Positions 8,982 to 16,106 of a stretch of 64,000 nucleotides of DNA are shown here, piece by piece. The stretch lies in assembly GCF_007993035.1 (NCBI RefSeq), contig NZ_VOOS01000002.1, forward strand, positions 124,001 through 188,000. The letters are read 5' to 3'. Under the pieces are notes generated by a model. The model was not told the DNA's origin, did not search any database, and worked only from the letters and a program-made list of their open reading frames with translations. The stretch's first letter is position 1. Every line of letters starts with the position of its first letter. Both the position numbers and the translations under genes were made by a program. This DNA is from Vicingus serpentipes (GTDB lineage Bacteria; Bacteroidota; Bacteroidia; Flavobacteriales_E; Vicingaceae).

Positions 8982-9179
8982 TTACTTGTCTTTACAATTA
9001 CAACCATTAGATACATAATTATCTACTTGGTCATTATAATCAGATGATTTTTCAAAATCATCCTCACATAAAGTTGCATTTGGCAAGTCTTTACATCCTG
9101 TACATTCTTTACAATTATTTTTATTGCATGAAATTGTTAGTATACAAACTAATATTGTTGGAATAAATATCTTTAACAT
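8982..9179 (-). CDS. Small cysteine-rich lipoprotein, unknown
   Basis: 65 residues. A lipoprotein signal ends at Cys18 (ILTISC). The mature part carries a cysteine cluster (C23, C26, C29, C38) and a C-terminal CNCKDK. The CxxC spacing suggests metal binding or disulfides. No family was recognised. It lies between two TPR-SpoIIE genes on the same strand, so a link to that sensor system is possible but unproven. Confidence 0.65.
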   Translation of the reverse strand: MLKIFIPTILVCILTISCNKNNCKECTGCKDLPNATLCEDDFEKSSDYNDQVDNYVSNGCNCKDK

Positions 9180-9320
9180 AATTTATCATTTTTTATAAAT
9201 TTAAGTTTCATTATGCTAAGAATGAATCTATATTATTAATCTCATTAATATGTTTTTAAACTATTAATTTAAAAAAACTCAAATACCTTATAAAATAAGT
9301 TGTAATAATTCAATTTCTTA

Positions 9321-9328
9321 TATTTTTG
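9321..9328 (+). promoter_or_regulatory. TAnnTTTG promoter element before the gene at 9353
   Basis: TATTTTTG lies 24 bases before the TTG start at 9353 and supports that start over the internal ATG (residue 37). Confidence 0.45.
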
Positions 9329-9352
9329 TAAACTATCTATAAAAACAACACA

Positions 9353-9727
9353 TTGGGAAAGCTTAAAATATTTTCAAAATTATTACTGGTTCAGTTTAAA
9401 ACTAGGTTCAAGAAAGCTCAAGTTTATGAAATACCAAGATGTGGTGTTTCTTTTACAAAAATGAGCAAATTGGCTGCTGAAGCTAAAGGAATTAAAATTG
9501 TAAAAGACCAGGATACTAAAGCATCTACTTTTAAAGTAACTGCTAAAGCTCCCGAAATTATTTTAGGGTTGGTTTCTCAAATGGGCGAAATTGTTGTGCC
9601 TAACATCAATGCTCCTAGTAAAAAAGATCAGAAAAAACTAAGTGAACTAGGTGCTTATATTAAACAATTACAACCACTAATGAAAGACCTTGATCTTTAC
9701 CAACAAGCTTCTACTTTAATGAAGTAA
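9353..9727 (+). CDS. Conserved-looking small basic protein, unknown
   Basis: 124 residues from TTG 9353; no ATG precedes the conserved-looking body. The sequence is basic and soluble: an amphipathic N-terminus (MGKLKIFSKLLLVQFKTRFKK), an alpha/beta-like middle (IKIVKDQDTKASTFKVTAKAP), and a helical C-terminus. No membrane segment, signal peptide or known motif was seen. It reads against the surrounding signalling genes. The upstream TATTTTTG element supports expression from this start. Confidence 0.55.
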   Translation: MGKLKIFSKLLLVQFKTRFKKAQVYEIPRCGVSFTKMSKLAAEAKGIKIVKDQDTKASTFKVTAKAPEIILGLVSQMGEIVVPNINAPSKKDQKKLSELGAYIKQLQPLMKDLDLYQQASTLMK

Positions 9728-9737
9728 CCCATTAAGA

Positions 9738-10190
9738 TTAGGGCAACTTAGTGTTGAAGTTCAAAATCTGTAGTTTAGTTATTATCGAAGTATCGATAGG
9801 TATTATTGTAATGGAGTTATTTTCAGAAATACATTTTTCTTTTGCACAACTTAAATTGACCATGCCTTTTTTAACTCCATTATTTTGTTCAGCAAGGTTA
9901 AACCATACAAAATAATGTACTCTGTACTTCTTGCTCCAAAGCATTTTTTGTGCAATTATTAGGCGCTCTACAAAATAATGTACTCTGTACTTCTTGCTCC
10001 AAAGCATTTTTTGTGCAATTATTAGGCGCTCTGTTGTTACAATAATTTTACAGTTATTAAATACAGTTGTTTGAGGTCCATTACCGTAAGATTCAACCCT
10101 TGTTTTATCTACTTCCAACAATACCTTCTCTTCCATCCCAAGTTGAGCATCCTTCAAATAAAGGACTTTAAATAATTCTAAAATCGACAT
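9738..10190 (-). CDS. PH/GRAM-like domain protein with internal 21-residue duplication
   Basis: 150 residues. The core (IIVTTERLIIAQKMLW, then KYRVHYFVWFNLAEQ) resembles bacterial PH-like or GRAM-like beta domains ('TxxRLI'). Residues ERLIIAQKM...HYFV (21 residues) occur twice in tandem because of a perfect 63-bp DNA duplication. Without it the protein would be ~129 residues. The extra copy would add a beta hairpin in the domain core and may disrupt the fold. It ends 13 bases upstream of TPR-SpoIIE paralogue 4's stop side, on the same strand. Confidence 0.65.
   Translation of the reverse strand: MSILELFKVLYLKDAQLGMEEKVLLEVDKTRVESYGNGPQTTVFNNCKIIVTTERLIIAQKMLWSKKYRVHYFVERLIIAQKMLWSKKYRVHYFVWFNLAEQNNGVKKGMVNLSCAKEKCISENNSITIIPIDTSIITKLQILNFNTKLP
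9907..10032. repeat. Perfect tandem 63-bp direct repeat
   Basis: Bases 9907-9969 and 9970-10032 are identical (each begins ACAAAATAATGTACTCTG and ends TTAGGCGCTCT). The unit length is divisible by three, so the host frame stays open. Perfect identity implies a very recent event or an assembly artefact. Confidence 0.95.
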
Positions 10191-10202
10191 TTTTTAAAAT
10201 AA

Positions 10203-12176
10203 TTATATTCTAACTCCTATCACACAAACATCATCAATCTGTTCTATAGCACCTCTCCATTCTTCAAAGGTTTCATCAATAATGGTTTTCTGTTGCTCCA
10301 TAGTTTTATCTTGAATACCTAGCAGTAACTCTCTAAAAGCTTTAGCTTTAAATTTCTTACCTTTCTCTCCACCAAATTGATCTACGTATCCATCCGAGAA
10401 GATATAAATGGTATCTCCTTCTTGCAAATCAAAAATATGGGTTGTATAGGGTTCTGGATTATCAAACTTCCCTATAGGTTGTTTATTTGCTTTGGTTTCG
10501 ATTATCTCATTGTTCCTAATAATCCATAACGGATTATGAGCCCCTGCATATTGAAGCTTCCATCCACTAAATTCTTGCTTCAAACTACACAAAGCGATAT
10601 CCATACCATCCTTTACATCTTCTTCCGACTTTTCAAATTCTTGAATTACAATTTCTCTTGTTTTGGTAAGAATTTCACCCGGATCTGTTAATCCATATTC
10701 TCTAACACTTCTATTTAAAGCATTGTTACAAACAACACTGACCATAGCTCCCGGAACACCATGTCCAGTGCAATCTGCAGCGGCAAATAAAACTTTTCCA
10801 TTAGTATGCTCCATCCAGTAAAAATCTCCCGCCACTACATCCTTAGGTTTGTACAAGATAAATGATTCTTCGAGGTATTCTTTTACTAGTTTTACAGGGG
10901 GCAAAATTGCCGATTGAATTCGCTTTGCATAAGCTATACTATCGGTTATTTCTCTGTTTTTTTCTTCTACTATTATTTTTTGCTGATAAATAATTTCAGC
11001 ATCTCTTTTCTTTAAAACATAACTACGAACAATTGCAATAATAAATCCTGCAGCTAGAATTAAGATAACGATTAAAATAAGGGATTGTTTGTTCTTGGTT
11101 TCAATTTCTAGCTCTTGCTTGTCTAATTCTACTTGTTTAATTTCAAGTTCGTAGCCATGCCTTTCGTTAGATAATTGAGCCTCTAAATTAGATATATTAG
11201 CTGCCGATAATAAAGAAGCTTGCTCTTTATCTAATTCCATGTATTTTTCTAAATGCATTAAAGCCAACTTGTAGTTGGTATTGTTTTTATAAGCTTCAGC
11301 TAAAAAGTAATTTATATCCTTTATTTCTTTTTTAGCTTCTAAATCTTCTACAACATTTAAGGCTTCTTTTCCTAATTCTATTGCTTGCTCAATTTTATTG
11401 TTTTTTAAATATCCACGAGCTAAATGGATAGTGCTAAAAGCTTTTAATTGAATGTTATCTGTAGGTACAGCATCGTATGCTTTTCTAGCGAAAACAAATG
11501 CAGAATCATTATCTTCTTTTACTGTATATGAGTTAGATAATAGTAAATAAAGCCTATTTAATTGAATTGAATCATTTGCTGAAATAATATCCTTTTCAAT
11601 GGCTTTAAACTTTTTTATCGCTTGCTCTAAATTACCTTTATGTTGTGTTAATTCAGCATCCCCCATTTTTGCCTTAATCAACAACTTTTTCATATCAAAT
11701 TTAGTGGCATGCTTTATCAATTTTGTAATGTAATCTTCAGCCTTAACAAGGTCGTACTGTATTTGATTAATCCAATAAGCTATAAAGTAAGCATCTCCAA
11801 TAATTAAAGGGTATAAAATATGATCTTCTTTGTTCTCTAATATTTTTAATATATGAACTAAATAGGTAAATGACTCATCAAAATCAGCTTCTACCGCTAC
11901 ATAAAACCTCATTAATTGATGATTTAAATAAACCTCTTGAGTAAAACTTAAGTTAGGTTTTTGTAACTGCTTTTTAGTGAAGTCAATAAAATCGTTTTTC
12001 TCACTTCCATAAAGCGGAGTTTTTAGTACTTCATTTATTAACTCTTTATTCTTTGTCGCACTTGCCTCTTCAATTTTATTAATATTTTTGTTAAATAACT
12101 CATTGATTAACGAATCATTTTGGCTAAACCCATTAAAGGAGATTAGAAAGAGAAATATGTAGATTAAGTTTTTGAT
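10203..12176 (-). CDS. TPR-like sensor - membrane helix - SpoIIE/PP2C phosphatase (paralogue 4)
   Basis: 657 residues from ATC 12176. The first canonical start, ATG 11912, would discard 88 residues including the signal peptide (IYIFLFLISFNGFSQ). The frame stays open upstream only to TAG 12198-12200. The sensor half has degenerate TPRs and diverges most from the other three. A membrane helix lies at ~364-385, then a coiled coil, then the phosphatase (~432-657). The phosphatase has a four-residue insertion (KQEFSGWKLQYAG) before the AHNPLW motif. Metal motifs are intact. It is followed closely on the same strand by the PH-like gene. Confidence 0.88.
   Translation of the reverse strand: MKNLIYIFLFLISFNGFSQNDSLINELFNKNINKIEEASATKNKELINEVLKTPLYGSEKNDFIDFTKKQLQKPNLSFTQEVYLNHQLMRFYVAVEADFDESFTYLVHILKILENKEDHILYPLIIGDAYFIAYWINQIQYDLVKAEDYITKLIKHATKFDMKKLLIKAKMGDAELTQHKGNLEQAIKKFKAIEKDIISANDSIQLNRLYLLLSNSYTVKEDNDSAFVFARKAYDAVPTDNIQLKAFSTIHLARGYLKNNKIEQAIELGKEALNVVEDLEAKKEIKDINYFLAEAYKNNTNYKLALMHLEKYMELDKEQASLLSAANISNLEAQLSNERHGYELEIKQVELDKQELEIETKNKQSLILIVILILAAGFIIAIVRSYVLKKRDAEIIYQQKIIVEEKNREITDSIAYAKRIQSAILPPVKLVKEYLEESFILYKPKDVVAGDFYWMEHTNGKVLFAAADCTGHGVPGAMVSVVCNNALNRSVREYGLTDPGEILTKTREIVIQEFEKSEEDVKDGMDIALCSLKQEFSGWKLQYAGAHNPLWIIRNNEIIETKANKQPIGKFDNPEPYTTHIFDLQEGDTIYIFSDGYVDQFGGEKGKKFKAKAFRELLLGIQDKTMEQQKTIIDETFEEWRGAIEQIDDVCVIGVRI
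12174..12176 (-). promoter_or_regulatory. Proposed AUC start codon, paralogue 4
   Basis: ATC preceded by CCTTAGCTAC and followed by AAAAAC (K-N). No ATG, GTG or TTG occurs in frame between TAG 12198-12200 and ATG 11912. Confidence 0.6.
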
Positions 12177-12269
12177 GTAGCTAAGGTAATAAATTAACTA
12201 CACTCCCCTACTAACTTATAGCTAGACATTTAATCAAAAAATGACAAATGATTTATGTAAATTAGTAGA

Positions 12270-12410
12270 ATGAGAGTTTGGTATTATATAGGGCGGAAAA
12301 TTAATCGAAAATTATTATGGAACCAGCGACGTACTTTTGTGTTGCTAATCTTTATGGCTATTGGAATGTTAGCCGTAGTTATTTTATTGCTAAAATTTAT
12401 TGGTAAATAA
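12270..12410 (+). CDS. 46-residue single-span membrane peptide
   Basis: Short frame starting MRVWYYIGRKINRKLLW. The basic N-terminus is followed by one strongly hydrophobic helix (FVLLIFMAIGMLAVVILLL) and a short tail (KFIGK), the typical layout of a small inner-membrane protein with cytoplasmic N-terminus. No family was recognised. It fills the gap between paralogue 4 and the PH-like gene at 12455 and is read from the opposite strand. Confidence 0.45.
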   Translation: MRVWYYIGRKINRKLLWNQRRTFVLLIFMAIGMLAVVILLLKFIGK

Positions 12411-12454
12411 CTATAAATTAAACTATTATATCATCTTTTATTTTTAATACAAGA

Positions 12455-12895
12455 CTAAGAATTACTTATCAATTCTTTTAATTTGGTAATTAAATTAGTT
12501 GTCCTTCTTTTATAAATCTTAGCACTCCAAAAATTAATTTTTTCTCCAGAATATAACTCAATTTTTATAGATGGTAATTCCCAAAATATTTTTGTGAATT
12601 TTAACTCAACTTTTTTGATTTGATTTAAATCAATAGATAACCATAATTCTTTTGGTTGACCATACCAAGTAGTTTTCCATATTAATAGTCTTTTATTTGT
12701 AAGACTTAAATAGATTTCTAACAATGATCTATCAATTTTTTTTCTTTTAGAATGAGAAGGTATACCTGTTGCTACAAATTTTGCAGATGAAAAAATAGTA
12801 TTCGCTATAAAAGGAAGTGCTTTATTTAAAGAAGCCTTAGAAGTGTTTAATAGCGTTTCGCCTTCATTTAATATTAAATTAATTTTTTTTGACAT
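12455..12895 (-). CDS. PH-like domain protein
   Basis: 146 residues. The C-terminal two thirds read as a bacterial PH/GRAM-like beta barrel with terminal helix: LYLSLTNKRLLIWKT, LWLSIDLNQIKKVELKF, IKIELYSGEKINFWSA, then a helix (TNLITKLKELI). The N-terminal ~45 residues are polar. No signal peptide was seen. A second PH-like protein lies at 9738, so the signalling island contains two. The ligand is unknown. Confidence 0.6.
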   Translation of the reverse strand: MSKKINLILNEGETLLNTSKASLNKALPFIANTIFSSAKFVATGIPSHSKRKKIDRSLLEIYLSLTNKRLLIWKTTWYGQPKELWLSIDLNQIKKVELKFTKIFWELPSIKIELYSGEKINFWSAKIYKRRTTNLITKLKELISNS

Positions 12896-12967
12896 AAATA
12901 TATATTAATGATAATTCAATATATTTAATTAGTAATATAAGTAGTTTTTTAAATAAATTATAATAAT

Positions 12968-12975
12968 TAGATTTG
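12968..12975 (+). promoter_or_regulatory. TAnnTTTG promoter element of tspO-like gene
   Basis: TAGATTTG lies exactly four bases (AAAT) before ATG 12980, predicting a leaderless mRNA. Confidence 0.45.
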
Positions 12976-12979
12976 AAAT

Positions 12980-13438
12980 ATGGCTATAAGAATATTAATT
13001 TTTTTGGTAATTAATTTTGCAGCATTGGGTTTAGGAGGTTTGTTTACTGGTAAAGGTGTTCCCTCTGATTGGTATCAAGAACTAAATAAAGCACCATGGA
13101 CTCCTCCAGGCTGGGCATTTGGAGCTGCTTGGACTTTAATTATGATCCTTTTTTCTTTTTATATGGCTTATTTATGGAAAGCTGTAGACAATCAAAACTT
13201 ATTAATTGGAATTTTTATTATTCAATGGTTGCTTAACGTTGGATGGAATCCAACATTCTTTTATTTCCATAATGCAATTCTTGGATTAGTAATTATAATA
13301 AGTCTTACTTTAGTTATAACCTATTTTCTTATCAATTACTGGTCTACTATAGAGCTTAAATCCTTACTTATACTCCCCTACTTTATTTGGCTATTAATTG
13401 CTACTTCTCTAAATGCTTATGTTGTTTTAAACAATTAA
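12980..13438 (+). CDS. tspO: TspO/MBR family membrane protein
   Basis: 152 residues with five membrane helices, the family's usual size and count. Diagnostic signatures: GGLFTGKGVPSDWYQELNKAPWTPPGWAFG near the N-terminus, WNPTFFYFHN in the middle and LNAYVVLNN at the end. TspO proteins bind porphyrins and tetrapyrroles and respond to oxidative or light stress (family knowledge). Its 3' end overlaps the convergent cyclase-HD gene by 12 bases. Confidence 0.92.
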   Translation: MAIRILIFLVINFAALGLGGLFTGKGVPSDWYQELNKAPWTPPGWAFGAAWTLIMILFSFYMAYLWKAVDNQNLLIGIFIIQWLLNVGWNPTFFYFHNAILGLVIIISLTLVITYFLINYWSTIELKSLLILPYFIWLLIATSLNAYVVLNN

Positions 13439-14803
13439 TTTTTCAATTCTTTCTATTTGACTTTGTTTATTTACCTCTCTTAATCGTTGTGAGGTTGCAG
13501 TAAAAAATTGATGATTACTCAAAAATTTTACTTGAAGTTTATTCCATTCGTTTAAATCTGATAGAATGTTTTGTGCTTTTAATTCTTCAAATAAAGCATT
13601 AGAACCTGGAATAAAATCAGCTCTTCCTAAATAATCTAAATCAGAATCGCAGATAATCATTTCTAATAAGTTATTAGGCTCTGGTGGTAATTGAGTTGCC
13701 ATAATTATTTCACATATGGTATCTATTTGGTTGGGTAAATACCCATATTTTGGCAACCATTCTCTAGCTATTTCTGTACTATAAAACTCATGATTAGGAC
13801 TTTGTATTACATGACCACTATCATGGAAAAGAGCAGCAGTTTTTAATAATAATAAATGTTCATCAGAAACCCCCTCTCCTATGCCAATTAACTCGGTTTG
13901 ATTAACTACATCAATAGTGTGACAGTAATTATGATAATGTAAATGTTCTGGTAGTTTCTCTTGTAAAAAATCCAACACTTTTCGTTCAATATCAGTAAAC
14001 TGACGCATAAGGTATTTTAACATAAAATCCCTATTTGGAATAATACCAACCTTACGGTCTTCTGAATATATTTTTTTAATTCTTTTCAATTTATACAAAC
14101 CTAAACTACCTCTATATTTAGCTGGTAATTCGGCTACATAATCGCAATTAAAATAACTTTTAATTAACTCATAAGTATAGTCTGAAATATAAATTTCACC
14201 CGGTTCGCTCATTGATGCAATTCTTGGCAAAGTATTTATAACCTCTCCTGTTAAGGTATAAGATTTATTGTTTTGCCCTTTTACATTTACAATTCCATTG
14301 CCTGAATGAATACCTATTCTTAAGTTCCAAAAGGCCTTGCCTTGTTCTTCATAAGATTGATAAATCGTATTTAAATAATCACTAATCTCTAATGCAATTA
14401 GCGCAATGTCAATAGAATTAGTTGAGTTTTTCTCTGCAATTCCACCAGCACAAACATAATAATCACCAATTACTTTAACTCTTTCTGCTTTATGTTTTTG
14501 GGCAATTTCATTGAATTTAATATAAATTTCATCCAATTTGTCGTATAGCGATTCTGATGATGATGCATCATCAATAATATCTTTATGCCCTTGAATTTCG
14601 ATAAATAAAGCTGTAATTCCTTTTACCTTAAAGTTATTCTCGTCTTCATTCTTTTTTCCTTTTTTAAGTTGCTTTTCTAGTTCATTAACAGATACAGTTA
14701 ATTCATCATTTTTAAGAATTAGGGATTTAATTTGTTCATTTAACCTTTGATTGGTTTTTATTAAATCATTGTTTTTCGATATGAGATCTTGAATTTCAGA
14801 CAT
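13427..14803 (-). CDS. Class III nucleotide cyclase domain fused to an HD phosphohydrolase domain
   Basis: 458 residues. Order: coiled coil (~5-50), class III adenylate/guanylate cyclase domain (~60-240), HD domain (~285-430). In the cyclase, the first metal Asp is replaced by Glu69 (LFIEIQGH); Asp114 (VIGDYY), Asn190 (GEVIN) and Arg194 (LPRI) are in place. The HD part has H295, H327-D328 (ALFHDSGH) and a later Asp cluster (CDSDLDYLG). It is a soluble cytoplasmic protein that may both make and hydrolyse a cyclic nucleotide, or the HD part may serve as a regulator. Substrate specificity cannot be read from sequence alone. Confidence 0.85.
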   Translation of the reverse strand: MSEIQDLISKNNDLIKTNQRLNEQIKSLILKNDELTVSVNELEKQLKKGKKNEDENNFKVKGITALFIEIQGHKDIIDDASSSESLYDKLDEIYIKFNEIAQKHKAERVKVIGDYYVCAGGIAEKNSTNSIDIALIALEISDYLNTIYQSYEEQGKAFWNLRIGIHSGNGIVNVKGQNNKSYTLTGEVINTLPRIASMSEPGEIYISDYTYELIKSYFNCDYVAELPAKYRGSLGLYKLKRIKKIYSEDRKVGIIPNRDFMLKYLMRQFTDIERKVLDFLQEKLPEHLHYHNYCHTIDVVNQTELIGIGEGVSDEHLLLLKTAALFHDSGHVIQSPNHEFYSTEIAREWLPKYGYLPNQIDTICEIIMATQLPPEPNNLLEMIICDSDLDYLGRADFIPGSNALFEELKAQNILSDLNEWNKLQVKFLSNHQFFTATSQRLREVNKQSQIERIEKLIV

Positions 14804-14807
14804 ATTT

Positions 14808-14815
14808 CAAATTTA
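14808..14815 (-). promoter_or_regulatory. TAnnTTTG promoter element of cyclase-HD gene
   Basis: TAAATTTG on the minus strand, four bases before ATG 14803. Confidence 0.45.
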
Positions 14816-15019
14816 ATAAACTTATACCGAACAATTTCATTATATGAAGTTGTTTTAAAGAGCTTTACTAGAAGTAATAGGATGTTTTTTATTATACATC
14901 TCTTGCTTTATTAAGTTTGTAAACAAACACTTTCAAACTTTAACCTATTTATATAGATTGATTAGTAATAACACTATAAAAACAAGTATGGCTTATACAA
15001 TTTAGTTGAAATAAACTAT

Positions 15020-15529
15020 TTAAAACACTTTTTCAAATGCCAATCGTTCAGCACCACTTGTTAAGATAATAACTCCACAATACTTGTACCCCATTTTCTT
15101 CAATAATCCCTGCATTCCTATATTGTCTTTATGGGTATCAATTCGCATACTAGTTATTCTTTGTTCGATTAATTTTTTTTCACAATAATCAAATACAAAT
15201 CTTGCAAATCCAGATTTTCTATAATCATCACTAACTGCTAGTCGATGAATTACACCATATTTTGTGTTACCTTCTGTCAACCACTTACCTTCTATTTTAT
15301 TGTAAGTTGGTTCTAATGTAGTAGTAAAAACAGTTGTGCCTATTATTTTTTCAGCTTCATCAATCACAATATAACTGTCATTATTTTCAATATCAAGTTT
15401 TATTTGTTCTTCACTAGGGTACCCATCTTGCCATTGATCAATATTTAAGCTAGCTAAATGCTTCTGAGCATCATCGATAATTGACATGATGGCCTCTAAG
15501 TGAGCTAAAGTAGATTTCTGCATTTTCAT
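15020..15529 (-). CDS. GNAT-family N-acetyltransferase
   Basis: 169 residues. The GNAT fold is shown by the acetyl-CoA-binding region (GVIHRLAVSDDYRKSGFARFVFDYCEK, with R/Q-x-x-G-x-A variation) and a late motif (IGMQGLLKKMGYKYCG). The substrate is unknown. It is a stand-alone gene with its own promoter: TATTTTTG at 15534-15541, four bases before the ATG. Confidence 0.85.
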   Translation of the reverse strand: MKMQKSTLAHLEAIMSIIDDAQKHLASLNIDQWQDGYPSEEQIKLDIENNDSYIVIDEAEKIIGTTVFTTTLEPTYNKIEGKWLTEGNTKYGVIHRLAVSDDYRKSGFARFVFDYCEKKLIEQRITSMRIDTHKDNIGMQGLLKKMGYKYCGVIILTSGAERLAFEKVF

Positions 15530-15533
15530 GTAT

Positions 15534-15541
15534 CAAAAATA
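15534..15541 (-). promoter_or_regulatory. TAnnTTTG promoter element of GNAT gene
   Basis: TATTTTTG on the minus strand, four bases (ATAC) before ATG 15529. Confidence 0.45.
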
Positions 15542-15652
15542 ATAAATCAAGACAATGCTTTAACTTTAAAATAAAGGTTGTTACTATTATAAAGGATATA
15601 TACGATTATAGTAATTAAAAACACTAGTTTTACCGACCATAAAAAAATTGCG

Positions 15653-16102
15653 ATGAAACGTATTACTGAATATAAAAAATTATTTCAAGTTGAAGGAGCT
15701 ATAGAGTTAGCTGAAATAAAGAAAACCTATAGAAATTTAGTAAAGGAATGGCATCCTGACAAGTTTCAGGAAGGGGATGAAAAAGCAATTGAAGCTGAAA
15801 CAAAAAGTCGTCAAATTATTGATGGTTACCATTTTTTAATAAGCATTGCTCCTGAAACTATTGCTAGTAATTTAGATTCATACAACACAACACTATCCAC
15901 TTCTGGTATTGCTGACTTTAAACTTAAAGGTCAAGTTTTGGAGGTTTCTTTTTTAGATGGAACTACATATGAGTATTTTGGTATCTCAAAAAATCTTTAC
16001 ACCAAGCTAATAAATTCTGATAAGCAATTTAGATTTGCTAAAAGAAACATTTTTAATTCGTTTGTTTATAGAAAATCGAAAAAAGACAATGAATTAGTCT
16101 AG
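15653..16102 (+). CDS. J-domain protein with C-terminal KTSC domain
   Basis: 149 residues. A compact J-domain lies at ~4-70, with helix II (EIKKTYRNLVKEWHPD) and the HPD tripeptide that stimulates DnaK. A C-terminal KTSC-type domain lies at ~95-142 (LEVSFLDGTTYEYFGI, then KQFRFAKRNIFNSFVYRK). KTSC domains are short, poorly understood domains found near RNA or translation enzymes (family knowledge). It is convergent with the ABC-F gene, with a 4-base gap. It may recruit Hsp70 to a KTSC-bound client. Confidence 0.82.
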   Translation: MKRITEYKKLFQVEGAIELAEIKKTYRNLVKEWHPDKFQEGDEKAIEAETKSRQIIDGYHFLISIAPETIASNLDSYNTTLSTSGIADFKLKGQVLEVSFLDGTTYEYFGISKNLYTKLINSDKQFRFAKRNIFNSFVYRKSKKDNELV

Positions 16103-16106
16103 AAAA

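Noticed and set aside
14804-15019. RNA gene or small frame in the gap between cyclase-HD and GNAT genes
   Set aside because: No tRNA-like fold, conserved RNA motif or plausible short frame was seen.
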